Source: Cupriavidus lacunae (GTDB lineage: Bacteria; Pseudomonadota; Gammaproteobacteria; Burkholderiales; Burkholderiaceae). From it: a stretch of DNA of 64,000 bases. The position numbers and the translations under genes are program-made. Where the stretch lies: contig NZ_QKWJ01000007.1 in NCBI RefSeq assembly GCF_003353055.1, positions 62,001 through 126,000 on the forward strand, in the 5' to 3' direction. Below the pieces are notes generated by a model. That model was not told the DNA's origin, did not search any database, and worked only from the letters and a program-made list of their open reading frames with translations. Below, in pieces: positions 46,004 through 55,353 of this stretch (position 1 is its first letter; each line of letters begins with the position of its first letter).

Positions 46004-46034
46004 CCACGGCGGTCGCCTGCGCGCGCCGCCGTGG
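46004..46034 (-). other. intergenic stem-loop between odhA and odhB
   Basis: CCACGGCGG (46004-46012) pairs with CCGCCGTGG (46026-46034) around a 13-base loop. Like the hairpin before lpd it lacks a T-run and lies inside one operon. Confidence 0.5.
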
Positions 46035-46045
46035 CTGCCGCCTGA

Positions 46046-48910
46046 TTACTTGGTCAGAACAAAGCCCTTGAGCTTGGCGAAGGCAGCATCCAGCAGCGCC
46101 TTCTGTTGCTCGTTGTGCTTTGCGTAGTAGCCCACCGCCGGCGAAGCCGACGCGGGACGACCGGCATAACCGAGCTTCTGGCCATCCGTCATGTTTTCCA
46201 TGATGTAGTGCTGCACGAAGAACCAGGCGCCCTGGTTCTGCGGCTCATCCTGGCACCACACGATTTCGGTGGCGTTCGGGTACTTCTTCAGCTCCGCGGC
46301 CACGGCCTTGTGCGGGAACGGGTACAGCTGTTCCAGGCGGATGATCGCCGCATCGTTGGCCTCGCGTTCCTTGCGCGTGTTGACCAGGTCGTAGTAGACC
46401 TTGCCCGAGCACATGATGACGCGCTTGACCTTGCTGGCGTTGAGTTCTTCGTGGTCGGCGATGACCGTCTCGAAGTGACCCTTGGCCAGGTCCGACAGCG
46501 GCGACACCGCGTCCTTGTTACGCAGCAGCGACTTCGGCGTCATGATCACCAGCGGCTTGCGGAACAGGCGGATCATCTGGCGGCGCAGCAGGTGGAAGAT
46601 CTGGGCCGGCGTGGTCGGCTGGCAGACCTGCATGTTGTGGTCCGCGCACAGCTGGAGGAAACGCTCGATACGGGCCGAGCTGTGTTCCGGGCCCTGGCCT
46701 TCGTAGCCGTGCGGCAGCATCAGCGTCAGGCCCGAGGCACGGCCCCACTTCACTTCACCCGACGAGATGAACTGGTCGATCACCACCTGGGCGCCGTTGA
46801 CGAAGTCGCCGAACTGGGCTTCCCAGATCACCAGCGCGTTCGGTTCGGCGGCCGAGTAGCCGTATTCGAAACCGAGCACGGCTTCTTCGGACAGCACCGA
46901 GTCGATCACCGTGAACGGTGCCTGGTTTTCCGACACGTTCTGCAGCGGCACGTAGCTGCCGGCATCCCAGCGCTCGCGGGCCTGGTCGTGCAGCACCGCG
47001 TGGCGGTGGGTGAAGGTGCCGCGGCCGGCATCCTGGCCGGTGATGCGCACCGGGTAGCCCGAGGACACCAGCGAAGCGAAGGCCAGGTGCTCACCCATGC
47101 CCCAGTCCAGCGGCTGGTCGCCGCGGCCCATGTTGGCGCGGTCCTTGACGACCTTTTCCACCAGCGGATGCAGCTTCAGCGTTTCCGGCGTGGTGGTGAT
47201 GCGTTCAGCCAGGCGCTTGAGCTCGGTCACCGGCACGGCGGTGTCGGCGGCGTCGGTCCACTTGCGGTTCAGGAACGGCATCCAGTCCACGGCGAACTTG
47301 TTCTTGAAGTTCGACAGGACGGGGTCGGCGGTGTGCTTGCCGGCGTCCATCGCGGCGCGGTATTCCTTGACCTTCTCGTCGCCGAACTCGGCCGGAACCA
47401 GGTTCTGCGCGGCCAGCTTGTCGGCGTACAGCCTGCGCGTGCCGGGGTGCTGGGCGATCTTCTTGTACATCAGCGGCTGCGTGACCGCCGGGGTGTCCTG
47501 CTCGTTGTGGCCCAGCTTGCGGAAGCAGATGATGTCAACCACGACATCCTTCTTGAACTCCATGCGGAAGTCCACGGCCAGCTGCATGGCGTACACCACG
47601 GCTTCGGGATCGTCGCCGTTCACGTGCAGCACCGGGGCCTCGATCATCTTGACCACGTCCGTGCAATACAGCGTCGAACGGGCGTCGCGCGGGTCGGAGG
47701 TGGTGAAGCCGATCTGGTTGTTGATGACGATGTGCATCGAGCCGCCCGTGCCGTAGCCGCGGGTCTGCGCGAGGTTCAGCGTCTCCATCACCACGCCCTG
47801 GCCGGCAAAGGCGGCGTCGCCGTGCACCTGCACCGGCAGCACTTCCCCGTGGCCGGCTTCGCCGCGGCGTTCCTGGCGGGCCTTGGCCGAGCCTTCGACC
47901 ACCGGGTTGACGATTTCCAGGTGCGACGGGTTGAACGCCAGCGACAGGTGGACCGGGCCGCCTTCGGTCGAGACATCGCTCGAGAAGCCCTTGTGGTACT
48001 TGACGTCACCGGCCGGCAGGTCGTCGACGTGCTTGCCTTCGAATTCGGCGAACAGGTCGGCGGGCATCTTGCCCAGGGTGTTGACCAGCACGTTCAGGCG
48101 GCCGCGGTGGGCCATGCCGATCACGATTTCCTGCACGCCCTTGCTGCCGGCGTGCTGGATCAGCTCGTCCATGGCGGCGATGAAGCTTTCGCCGCCTTCG
48201 AGCGAGAAGCGCTTCTGGCCGACGTACTTGGTGTGCAGGAAGCGCTCCAGGCCTTCAGCCGCGGTCAGGCGGTCCAGGATGTGCTTCTTCTTGTCCAGCG
48301 TGAACACGGGCTTGGAACGCGTGGTTTCCAGGCGCTCCTGCCACCAGCGCTTCTGCGCCTGGTCGCTCACGTACATGAATTCGAAACCGATGGTGCCGCA
48401 GTAGGTCTCGCGCAGGTTGTTGAGCAGCTCGCGCAGGCTCATCGACTCCTTGCCAAAGTAGGTATTGCTGGCATTGAAGACGATGTCGAGGTCTGCTTCG
48501 GAGAAGCCGTAGAACGCCGGGTCCAGATCCGGCAGGGGCGGACGCTCCTGACGCTTGAGCGGGTCCAGGTCGGCCCAGTGCGAACCGATGTTGCGGTAGG
48601 CGGCGATCAGCTGGGTGGCAGCGACGCGCTTGCGGCCCATGTCGGAATCGGCCGAGGCAACGATGGTCTTGATGGGGCCTTGCTTGGCGCGCTCGGCGAA
48701 CGAGGCAACGATGGGGGCGTGGGCGATATCCCGGGCGCTGGTGCCGTCGACCGCAGGAACGTTCTGCATGGCGTCGAAATACGCGCGCCAATTGTCGGGA
48801 ACCGAGGCGGGATTCTGGAGGTAGGCTTCGTACAGTTCTTCGACATACGGGGCATTACCGCCGAAGAGGTACGAGTTGCTCTGATACTGCTGCATCATGG
48901 GGACGCTCAC
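46046..48910 (-). CDS. sucA: 2-oxoglutarate dehydrogenase E1
   Basis: A 954-residue thiamine-diphosphate enzyme of normal length. The N-terminal segment NSYLFGGNAPYVEELYEAYL binds E2; the TPP domain has GMAHRGRLNVLVNTLGK and GDAAFAGQGVVMETLN; the transketolase-like domain has GTFTHRHAVLHDQ and FLQLCADHNMQVCQPTTPAQ. It decarboxylates 2-oxoglutarate. The start is GTG 48910, supported by GGAGAAAA immediately upstream; the ATG at 48898 is too far from that site. Confidence 0.96.
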   Translation of the reverse strand: MSVPMMQQYQSNSYLFGGNAPYVEELYEAYLQNPASVPDNWRAYFDAMQNVPAVDGTSARDIAHAPIVASFAERAKQGPIKTIVASADSDMGRKRVAATQLIAAYRNIGSHWADLDPLKRQERPPLPDLDPAFYGFSEADLDIVFNASNTYFGKESMSLRELLNNLRETYCGTIGFEFMYVSDQAQKRWWQERLETTRSKPVFTLDKKKHILDRLTAAEGLERFLHTKYVGQKRFSLEGGESFIAAMDELIQHAGSKGVQEIVIGMAHRGRLNVLVNTLGKMPADLFAEFEGKHVDDLPAGDVKYHKGFSSDVSTEGGPVHLSLAFNPSHLEIVNPVVEGSAKARQERRGEAGHGEVLPVQVHGDAAFAGQGVVMETLNLAQTRGYGTGGSMHIVINNQIGFTTSDPRDARSTLYCTDVVKMIEAPVLHVNGDDPEAVVYAMQLAVDFRMEFKKDVVVDIICFRKLGHNEQDTPAVTQPLMYKKIAQHPGTRRLYADKLAAQNLVPAEFGDEKVKEYRAAMDAGKHTADPVLSNFKNKFAVDWMPFLNRKWTDAADTAVPVTELKRLAERITTTPETLKLHPLVEKVVKDRANMGRGDQPLDWGMGEHLAFASLVSSGYPVRITGQDAGRGTFTHRHAVLHDQARERWDAGSYVPLQNVSENQAPFTVIDSVLSEEAVLGFEYGYSAAEPNALVIWEAQFGDFVNGAQVVIDQFISSGEVKWGRASGLTLMLPHGYEGQGPEHSSARIERFLQLCADHNMQVCQPTTPAQIFHLLRRQMIRLFRKPLVIMTPKSLLRNKDAVSPLSDLAKGHFETVIADHEELNASKVKRVIMCSGKVYYDLVNTRKEREANDAAIIRLEQLYPFPHKAVAAELKKYPNATEIVWCQDEPQNQGAWFFVQHYIMENMTDGQKLGYAGRPASASPAVGYYAKHNEQQKALLDAAFAKLKGFVLTK

Positions 48911-49228
48911 TTTTCTCCGGGAATGCCGGAGTTCAGCGGGTTATTCAACCTTCCGCGACACGGCTTGACCGGTTAGCGGATCGCAAACAACTCTTGGGAG
49001 CCCAACTGAGGCGCCTACGCAAACGGCACCGCCTGGGTGCCGCATGTGATGGCTTCCTCACAGGGCCCGAAAGGGCAAGTTGTGCGGGGAAGGACCTAAA
49101 GTCTTCACGGCGGTAAGGATAGCACGAATTGCTTTTGATCAATGTGGACTTTTCGCGATGCGAAACACACTGGAGCGACAATTCCTTGCGTATTCAGCGA
49201 ATTAGCAACAGCCGCGCAACAATATGAA
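48911..49228. other. leader and promoter region of the odh operon
   Basis: No gene is seen in these 318 bases. On the minus strand TTGATC and TATCCT, 15 bp apart near 49105-49135, are a weak promoter candidate that would give a leader of roughly 190 bases. A short GCCC-GAAA-GGGC hairpin lies near 49070-49085. No riboswitch class was recognised. Confidence 0.4.
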
Positions 49229-49999
49229 TCACGGCGCGATCTGGTCGACCGCATCGGTGATCAGGCCGTCCAGACCCCAGGCCAGCAACTGCGCGGCACG
49301 CTCAGGGTCGTTGACGGTGTAGCTGAGGACCCGGAAGCCGGCGGCATGCGCGTCGGCAATGACCTTGGCATTGAGTACGCGGTGGTTGGCGTCCAGCGCC
49401 ACGCAGTCAAGCTCGCGCAGCCGGTCCAGCCAGTCCGCGGGGAGCTTGTCGAGCAGCAGCGCCCGCGGCAGCTCCGGCGCAACCCGGCGCGCCGCCGCCA
49501 GGGCCTCGTCGGAGAAGGACGACAGCAACGGGGGCACGGACGCGCCGCGCCACAGGCTCTGCGCGTCCAGCGCCACGGCCGCGCCGGTCAGCGTCTCGCG
49601 GCCGGGGACGGGCTTGATCTCGATATTGATGCAATACCCGTTGGCGCAGGTGTAGCGTGCGATCGCCTTCAGCGTTGGCACAGGCTCGCCGGCAAAGGTT
49701 GCACTGTGCCAGCTGCCGGCATCCAGCAGCGCCACTTCGCCCAGGGTCAGGCTGTCCACCCGTCCGCTGCCGGTGGTGGTGCGGTCCAGCGTGGCGTCAT
49801 GCATCAGCACTGGCTTGCCGTCAGCCGTCAGCTTTACATCGAACTCGAACATCCGGTAGCCGAAGGACGCGCCGTGGCGAAAGGCCGCAAGCGTATTCTC
49901 CGGCGCCAGCTTGCCCGCGCCACGGTGCGCGATATGGCGCGGATACGGCCAGTTGTCTGTGGTCACCGCACCTGCCCAGCTTGTCTGTTCGTCTGCCAT
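49229..49999 (-). CDS. ugpQ: glycerophosphodiester phosphodiesterase (UgpQ type)
   Basis: A 256-residue cytosolic enzyme without signal peptide. It carries the GDPD motifs HRGAGKLAPENTLAAF and FEFDVKLTADGKPVLMHD, the DRTTTGSGRV segment and INIEIKPVPG, where metal-binding Glu and Asp residues lie. It hydrolyses glycerophosphodiesters to glycerol-3-phosphate and an alcohol. It follows ugpC by two bases, so it processes diesters brought in by the same transporter. Confidence 0.92.
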   Translation of the reverse strand: MADEQTSWAGAVTTDNWPYPRHIAHRGAGKLAPENTLAAFRHGASFGYRMFEFDVKLTADGKPVLMHDATLDRTTTGSGRVDSLTLGEVALLDAGSWHSATFAGEPVPTLKAIARYTCANGYCINIEIKPVPGRETLTGAAVALDAQSLWRGASVPPLLSSFSDEALAAARRVAPELPRALLLDKLPADWLDRLRELDCVALDANHRVLNAKVIADAHAAGFRVLSYTVNDPERAAQLLAWGLDGLITDAVDQIAP

Positions 50000-50001
50000 G
50001 A

Positions 50002-51102
50002 TCAGGCCTCGATGCGCTTGCCCGTATCGGGCGCAAAGAAATGCAGGTGCTCTGCCGACGACGTGACCGGCAGCCGGTCGCCGGCGCGCACGCGCGCATG
50101 GCTGTCCAGCCGCACCACCACCGCCTGCCCGCCGAGCGAGCCATAGGCGAAGGAATCCGCGCCCAGGGCCTCGACCACGCGCACATCGACTTCGGCGATG
50201 GCCTCATGCGCGGCGCACGGCTCGATATGCTCCGGGCGCAGCCCAAGCAGCGCCTGCTCCGGCAAGTGTAGTCCCATCGGCAGGTGTCCGAGCGTGGCGT
50301 TGGCGGCCCCGCCCTCTTTTGCGACCACGCGCATCTGCGCGGTGGTGTCGCCGCCGGCGTTGCGCGCCACCGGGATCAGGTTCATCGGCGGCGAGCCGAT
50401 AAAGCCGGCCACGAAGGTGCTGGCCGGCCGCGAATAGACTTCCAGCGGCGTGCCGATCTGCTCCACCTGCCCGGCGTTGAGCACCATCATGCGGTCGGCC
50501 AGCGTCATCGCCTCGACCTGGTCATGGGTCACGTACAGGCTGGTGGTGCTCAGGCGCCGGTGCAGCTCCTTCAGCTCCAGCCGCATCTGCACGCGCAGCT
50601 TGGCGTCCAGGTTGGACAGCGGCTCATCGAACAGGAACACCGCCGGCTCGCGCACGATGGCGCGGCCCATGGCCACGCGCTGGCGCTGTCCGCCGGAGAG
50701 CTGGCGTGGCTTGCGGTCCAGCAGCGGCGCCAGCTCCAGGATGCCGGCAGCATGGTTCACCCGCTGCGCGATCTCGGTCTTGGCCATGCCGCGGATCTTC
50801 AGGCCGTAGGCCATGTTGTCGTACACGCTCATATGCGGATAGAGCGCGTAGTTCTGGAACACCATGGCGATGTCCCGCTCGGCCGGCTCCAGCCCGTTGA
50901 CGATCTTGTCGCCGATATGGATGTCGCCGCCGGTGATGGTTTCCAGCCCGGCCACCATGCGCAGCAGCGTGGACTTGCCGCAGCCCGAGGGCCCGACGAT
51001 GACGATGAACTCGCCGTCGGCGATTTCCATGTCGATGCCGTGCACGACCTTGACGTTGCCGGCGTAGGTTTTCTGAACGTTGCGTAGCGACAGTTTTGCC
51101 AT
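50002..51102 (-). CDS. ugpC: sn-glycerol-3-phosphate ABC transporter ATPase UgpC
   Basis: A 366-residue MalK-type ATPase. Walker A is GPSGCGKST, the signature is [12 protein letters not shown], Walker B is [12 protein letters not shown], and a C-terminal OB-fold regulatory domain follows ([10 protein letters not shown]). ATG 51102 ([16 protein letters not shown]) is the start. It powers UgpA and UgpE and may be a site of regulation by the C-terminal domain. Confidence 0.94.
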   Translation of the reverse strand: MAKLSLRNVQKTYAGNVKVVHGIDMEIADGEFIVIVGPSGCGKSTLLRMVAGLETITGGDIHIGDKIVNGLEPAERDIAMVFQNYALYPHMSVYDNMAYGLKIRGMAKTEIAQRVNHAAGILELAPLLDRKPRQLSGGQRQRVAMGRAIVREPAVFLFDEPLSNLDAKLRVQMRLELKELHRRLSTTSLYVTHDQVEAMTLADRMMVLNAGQVEQIGTPLEVYSRPASTFVAGFIGSPPMNLIPVARNAGGDTTAQMRVVAKEGGAANATLGHLPMGLHLPEQALLGLRPEHIEPCAAHEAIAEVDVRVVEALGADSFAYGSLGGQAVVVRLDSHARVRAGDRLPVTSSAEHLHFFAPDTGKRIEA

Positions 51103-51141
51103 TGCTGTAGTCCTGCGTGCGCGCGGGTGGCGCGCCACGCC

Positions 51142-51990
51142 TTATTTTTCCGTTTCGACCAGGCCCTTGACGAACCACTTCTGCATCAGCACCACCACCA
51201 CCGCGGGCGGGACCATCGCCAGCATCACCGTGGCCATCACCAGGTTCCAGTCGGTAGCGGCATCGCCCGAGCGCGAAATCATCTGCGTGACCCCCACCAC
51301 CACCGGCGTCATCGACTTCTGCGTGGTGATCAACAGCGGCCACAGGTACTGGTTCCAGCCGTAGATGAACTGGATCACGAACAGCGCGGCGATGCTGGTG
51401 CGCGACAGCGGCAGCACCACGTCCCAGAAAAAGCGCAAAGGCCCTGCCCCGTCGATGCGCGCGGCCTCGGCCAGCTCGTCCGGAATGGTCAGGAAAAACT
51501 GCCGGAACAGGAACGTTGCAGTCGCCGACGCGATGATCGGAACGGTCAGGCCGAAGTAGCTGTCCAGCAGCCCCAGGTCCGACACCACCTTGTAGGTCGG
51601 CAGGATGCGCACCTCCACCGGCAGCATCAGCGTGATGAAGATCAGCCAGAAGAAGGTCTTGCGCAGCGGGAACTTGAAATAGACGATGGCAAAGGCCGAG
51701 ATGATCGAGATGGCGATCTTCCCCAGCGCAATGCCCAGCGCCATGATCAGGCTGTTCTTCATCATGGTCGAGACCGGCGACGCGGCATTGCCAACACCAT
51801 CGATCAATACAGTCCGGTAGTTCTCAAGCAGGTGGCTTCCGGGCAGCAGCGTCATGGGCGCCTGCAGCACCTCATCCGCGGTCAGCGTGGACGCCACGAA
51901 CGTGACATAGACCGGGAACGCCACCAGCCCCACGCCCAGCAGGAGCACGAGGTGGGAAAGCACATCAAGGAAAGGTCGTCGCTCTACCAT
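51142..51990 (-). CDS. ugpE: sn-glycerol-3-phosphate ABC transporter permease UgpE
   Basis: A 282-residue permease with six helices and the inner-membrane EAA loop ELAEAARIDGAGPLRFFWDV, which contacts the ATPase. I prefer ATG 51990, with AAGG eight bases upstream; a TTG at 52005 would overlap the ugpA stop by four bases and is also possible. It pairs with UgpA to form the channel. Confidence 0.92.
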   Translation of the reverse strand: MVERRPFLDVLSHLVLLLGVGLVAFPVYVTFVASTLTADEVLQAPMTLLPGSHLLENYRTVLIDGVGNAASPVSTMMKNSLIMALGIALGKIAISIISAFAIVYFKFPLRKTFFWLIFITLMLPVEVRILPTYKVVSDLGLLDSYFGLTVPIIASATATFLFRQFFLTIPDELAEAARIDGAGPLRFFWDVVLPLSRTSIAALFVIQFIYGWNQYLWPLLITTQKSMTPVVVGVTQMISRSGDAATDWNLVMATVMLAMVPPAVVVVLMQKWFVKGLVETEK

Positions 51991-52001
51991 CTTGCCCGCC
52001 T

Positions 52002-52883
52002 TCAATATTGGACTTTGCGTTCCACGTACCGGAACTGCACCACGGTCAACACCATCACGATCGCCATCAATACCACTGACTGCGCCGCCGAGCCGCCGAT
52101 ATCGAGCCCGCGGAAACCGTCGTGGTAGACCTTGTAGACCAGGGTATTGGTCGCATTGACGGGGCCGCCATGCGTCACCGCATCGATAATCGCAAAGGTG
52201 TCAAAGAAGGCATAGACAACGTTGATCACCATCAGGAAGAAGGTGGTCGGCGACAGCAACGGAAACACGATCGACCAGAACCGCCGCCAGGGCCCGGCAC
52301 CGTCGATCGCCGCCGCTTCGATCAGCGATTTCGGAATGCTCTGCAGGCCGGCCAGGAAAAACAGGAAGTTGTAGCTGACCTGTTTCCATGCAGCGATGAT
52401 CACCACCAGCGTCATCGCCTGCGTACTGTCGAGCAGGAAGTTCCAGTTCACGCCAAGCGCGTGCAGTGCATAGGACACCACGCCCAATGTAGGATTGAAC
52501 AGGAACATCCAGAGCACGCCGGCTACAGCCGGGGCCACCGCATAGGGCCAGATGAGCAGGAGCTTGTAGCCGGCTGCGCCGCGCACCACGCGATCGGCAA
52601 AGTAAGCCAGCAGCAGCGAAACCGACAAGCCCAGCAGCGTCACGCCTACCGCGAATACCGCCGTCACGCGAAACGAATTCAGGTACTCGGTGTCGTTGAA
52701 CAGCGTGCGGAAGTTGTCCAGCCCGACGAACTGCAGGTCGATGCCGAACGCATCCTGCTGAAACATGGATTGATACAGCGCCTGCGCCGCCGGCAGGAAG
52801 AAGAAAACCAACGTCACGGCCATCTGCGGCAAGACCAGCAGGTATGGCAGCCACGAGGAGCGGAATACGACCCGTTTTTCCAT
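52002..52883 (-). CDS. ugpA: sn-glycerol-3-phosphate ABC transporter permease UgpA
   Basis: A 293-residue permease with about six helices and the EAA motif [20 protein letters not shown]. The start is ATG 52883 ([16 protein letters not shown]); the frame stays open further upstream but no membrane protein feature lies there. It follows ugpB by about 95 bases. Confidence 0.93.
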   Translation of the reverse strand: MEKRVVFRSSWLPYLLVLPQMAVTLVFFFLPAAQALYQSMFQQDAFGIDLQFVGLDNFRTLFNDTEYLNSFRVTAVFAVGVTLLGLSVSLLLAYFADRVVRGAAGYKLLLIWPYAVAPAVAGVLWMFLFNPTLGVVSYALHALGVNWNFLLDSTQAMTLVVIIAAWKQVSYNFLFFLAGLQSIPKSLIEAAAIDGAGPWRRFWSIVFPLLSPTTFFLMVINVVYAFFDTFAIIDAVTHGGPVNATNTLVYKVYHDGFRGLDIGGSAAQSVVLMAIVMVLTVVQFRYVERKVQY

Positions 52884-52979
52884 AGCGCATCCAGTGCCGC
52901 GACAGCGAAAGCGCTGCCGCGCCCAAGAAGTTGGGCGCAGGCCGAGCAGGTTCTCAGCCATGCGCCCGCCTGACAGAGA

Positions 52980-54296
52980 TTACTCGCGCACGGTCTTCTG
53001 GAATCGCTCCAGCAGTTCATTGCCCCGCGCCACTGCGGCGTCCAGTGCCTCCTTGGGCTGCTTCTTGCCCGACCAGACCGCCTCGAGTTCCTCGTCAATC
53101 ACGCTGCGAATCTGCGGGAAGTTGCCCAGGCGAATGCCGCGCGATTTATCGGTGGTCTTGACGATCATCTGCTTGACCGCCACGTCGGCCCCCGGATTCT
53201 TCTCGTAGAAACCTGACTTTTTGGTCAGCTCGTAAGCCGCCAGCGTCACGGGCAGGTAGCCGGTTGACTGGTGCCAGTCGGCCTGGACGTCCGGGCGCGA
53301 CAGGTAACTGAAGAACTTGGCAACGCCCTTGTATTCCTCGGGCTTGCGCCCGCCCATCACCCACAGCGAGGCACCGCCGATGATCGTATTCTGCGGCGCA
53401 CCCGGCACGCCCTGTTCATACGGCAGCTGGGCCACGGTGAAATCGAACTTCGCGTTCTTGCGAATGTTGGCAAGGGCCGCCGATGAGCCAGTCAGCATGG
53501 CGCACTGGCCCGCGATGAACTTGGCCTTGGGCTCGTCCTTGCGGCCGCCATAGACGAAGTAGCCCTTCTGCGCCATGTCGAGCAGGTTGGCGATATGCTT
53601 GACATGCAGGGGCGAATTGAATGCCAGGCGCGCACCCGGTCCGCCAAAGCCGTTGTTCTCCGTGGCGAAGAGCACGTTATGCCAGGCAGAAAAGCTCTCG
53701 AGCTGCACCCACGACTGCCAGTCCGTGGTGTAGCCGCACGACACGCCGGCTGCCTTCAGCTTGGCGGCATCGGTTGCCACTTCCTGCCAGGTCACCGGGG
53801 GCTTGTTGGGGTCCAGGCCCGCCTTCTTGAAGGCATCCTTGTTGTAGTACATCACCGTGGTCGAGCTGTTGAACGGGAACGACATCATCTCGCCCTTGCT
53901 CGACGTGTAGTAACCCGCCACCGCCGGAATGTAGGCCTTGGCGTCGAACTTCTCGCCGGCCTCCTTCATGACCGTCGCCACCGGTTTGATGGCGCCCTTG
54001 GCGTTCATCATGGTGGCCGTACCCACCTCGAATACCTGCAGGATCGCCGGCGCATTGCCCGAGCGGAATGCGGCGATGCCAGCAGCCAGGGATTCGTCGT
54101 ACTGCCCCTTGTAGACCGGCACGATCTTGTAATCAGACTGGCTGGCGTTGAACTGGCCGGCGATTGCATTCACCTTGTCGTTAAGCGCCCCTTCCATCGA
54201 ATGCCACCACTGGATCTCAACAGCGGCGTGGGCGCTGCCGGCCCCGGTCAGGGCCGCCAGCGCGGCGAGTTTGAGCACGGTACGGGAAAAGGACAT
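52980..54296 (-). CDS. ugpB: sn-glycerol-3-phosphate periplasmic binding protein UgpB
   Basis: A 438-residue extracellular solute-binding protein. A signal peptide ends at GSAHAA near residue 25, and the mature protein starts [18 protein letters not shown], the UgpB pattern, with [20 protein letters not shown] and [13 protein letters not shown] later. It captures glycerol-3-phosphate and its diesters in the periplasm. It is the first gene of ugpBAEC-ugpQ and has a Pho-box-like repeat upstream. Confidence 0.94.
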   Translation of the reverse strand: MSFSRTVLKLAALAALTGAGSAHAAVEIQWWHSMEGALNDKVNAIAGQFNASQSDYKIVPVYKGQYDESLAAGIAAFRSGNAPAILQVFEVGTATMMNAKGAIKPVATVMKEAGEKFDAKAYIPAVAGYYTSSKGEMMSFPFNSSTTVMYYNKDAFKKAGLDPNKPPVTWQEVATDAAKLKAAGVSCGYTTDWQSWVQLESFSAWHNVLFATENNGFGGPGARLAFNSPLHVKHIANLLDMAQKGYFVYGGRKDEPKAKFIAGQCAMLTGSSAALANIRKNAKFDFTVAQLPYEQGVPGAPQNTIIGGASLWVMGGRKPEEYKGVAKFFSYLSRPDVQADWHQSTGYLPVTLAAYELTKKSGFYEKNPGADVAVKQMIVKTTDKSRGIRLGNFPQIRSVIDEELEAVWSGKKQPKEALDAAVARGNELLERFQKTVRE

Positions 54297-54338
54297 CGGT
54301 GGCTCTCCTTTGGTCTGTCTGTTCAGTCGGTCGAAAAT

Positions 54339-54366
54339 CCGACAGCATGTGATTCTTTTATGACAG
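54339..54366 (-). promoter_or_regulatory. Pho-box-like repeat upstream of ugpB
   Basis: On the minus strand CTGTCAT (54366-54360) is followed by AAAA, a degenerate GAATCAC unit and then CTGTCGG (54345-54339). The units recur about every 10-11 bp, the spacing of PhoB binding sites. It ends 42 bases before the ugpB ATG. ugp genes are phosphate-starvation controlled in E. coli, so PhoB activation is likely, though the middle unit is a poor match. Confidence 0.6.
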
Positions 54367-54490
54367 CGGCATGTTACGCCCGTCGCACCTGCACTAGCAA
54401 ATCAGCAGATTCACCAGTATGGCCAGCTCGGTGCGTTTTGCAGTGCAATAGGAGAAATTACCGCCAGATCCACAGTTACAATGACTCGCC

Positions 54491-55282
54491 ATGCAATCCC
54501 TGAACAAGCTCTCTGATATGGCGTTGCGCAGCGTGCGCGGCGTACTGACCGATATCGACGGCACCCTGACCACCGACGGGCGGCTGCCGGCCTCGACCTA
54601 CCTGGCGCTCGACGGCCTACGCCGCGCCGGCCTGCACGTGATCCCGGTCACCGGCCGCTGCATCGCCTGGGCCGAGATCCTGACCCGGCTGTGGCCGGTT
54701 GACGCCATCATCGGCGAGAACGGTGCGTTCTACTTGCACTTGCACAACGGCCGCCTGCGGACGCGCTTCCTGGACGATACGCCCACGCGCACACGCAACC
54801 TGGAACGCATCCATGCACTCGGCCAACGCATCCTGAGCGAGGTGCCCGGCTGCGCGCTGGCTTCGGACCAGGCCTGGCATGCCGCCGACCTGGCCATCGA
54901 CCATGCGGAAGACGTTGCGCCCCTGCCCGAAGACGCCGTAGCCCGCATCGCGGCCATCATGCGCGAGGCCGGCATGACCGCCACGGTCAGCTCAATCCAC
55001 GTGAACGGCTGGTTCGGCCTGCACGACAAGCTGTCGATGAGCAAGCTGTGCGTGGCCGAGCTGCTGGGCGAGGACCTGGACGCGCACCGCGATGAATGGT
55101 TGTTTATTGGCGATTCGGCGAACGATGCCAGCATGTTCGCCCACTTTCCGCTTTCGGTGGGAGTGGCCAATGTGCGGGATATCCTGCCGCAGTTGCCGGT
55201 GCCGCCGGCCTACATCACCACGGCCGCCGGCGGCGAGGGCTTTGCCGAGATGGCGCAGCGGCTGGTCGAAGCGCGCGGCTGA
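54491..55282 (+). CDS. HAD superfamily phosphatase (type IIB)
   Basis: A 263-residue hydrolase. Motif I is LTDIDGTLT near residues 19-27, motif II is in PVTGR, a Lys in DKLSMSKL and motif IV FIGDSANDASMF complete the active site, with a C2B-type cap between. Such enzymes remove phosphate from sugar or glycerol phosphates. It is divergent from ugpB; a link to glycerol-phosphate use is possible but unproven. It ends at a terminator shared with glnG. Confidence 0.85.
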   Translation: MQSLNKLSDMALRSVRGVLTDIDGTLTTDGRLPASTYLALDGLRRAGLHVIPVTGRCIAWAEILTRLWPVDAIIGENGAFYLHLHNGRLRTRFLDDTPTRTRNLERIHALGQRILSEVPGCALASDQAWHAADLAIDHAEDVAPLPEDAVARIAAIMREAGMTATVSSIHVNGWFGLHDKLSMSKLCVAELLGEDLDAHRDEWLFIGDSANDASMFAHFPLSVGVANVRDILPQLPVPPAYITTAAGGEGFAEMAQRLVEARG

Positions 55283-55300
55283 ATACGCCACGCAAAAAGA

Positions 55301-55333
55301 AAACCGGCCAGGAGAATCCCGGCCGGTTTTTTT
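55301..55333. terminator. bidirectional terminator between the HAD gene and glnG
   Basis: AAACCGGCC (55301-55309) pairs with GGCCGGTTT (55321-55329), with a T-run after it on the plus strand and an A-rich stretch before it that serves the minus strand. Confidence 0.88.
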
Positions 55334-55353
55334 ATTGCCCGCCCTGCCCTGGC

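Noticed and set aside
46106..48976. Plus-strand open frame of about 956 codons opposite sucA
   Set aside because: Antisense shadow of a conserved E1 enzyme, with no recognisable domain.
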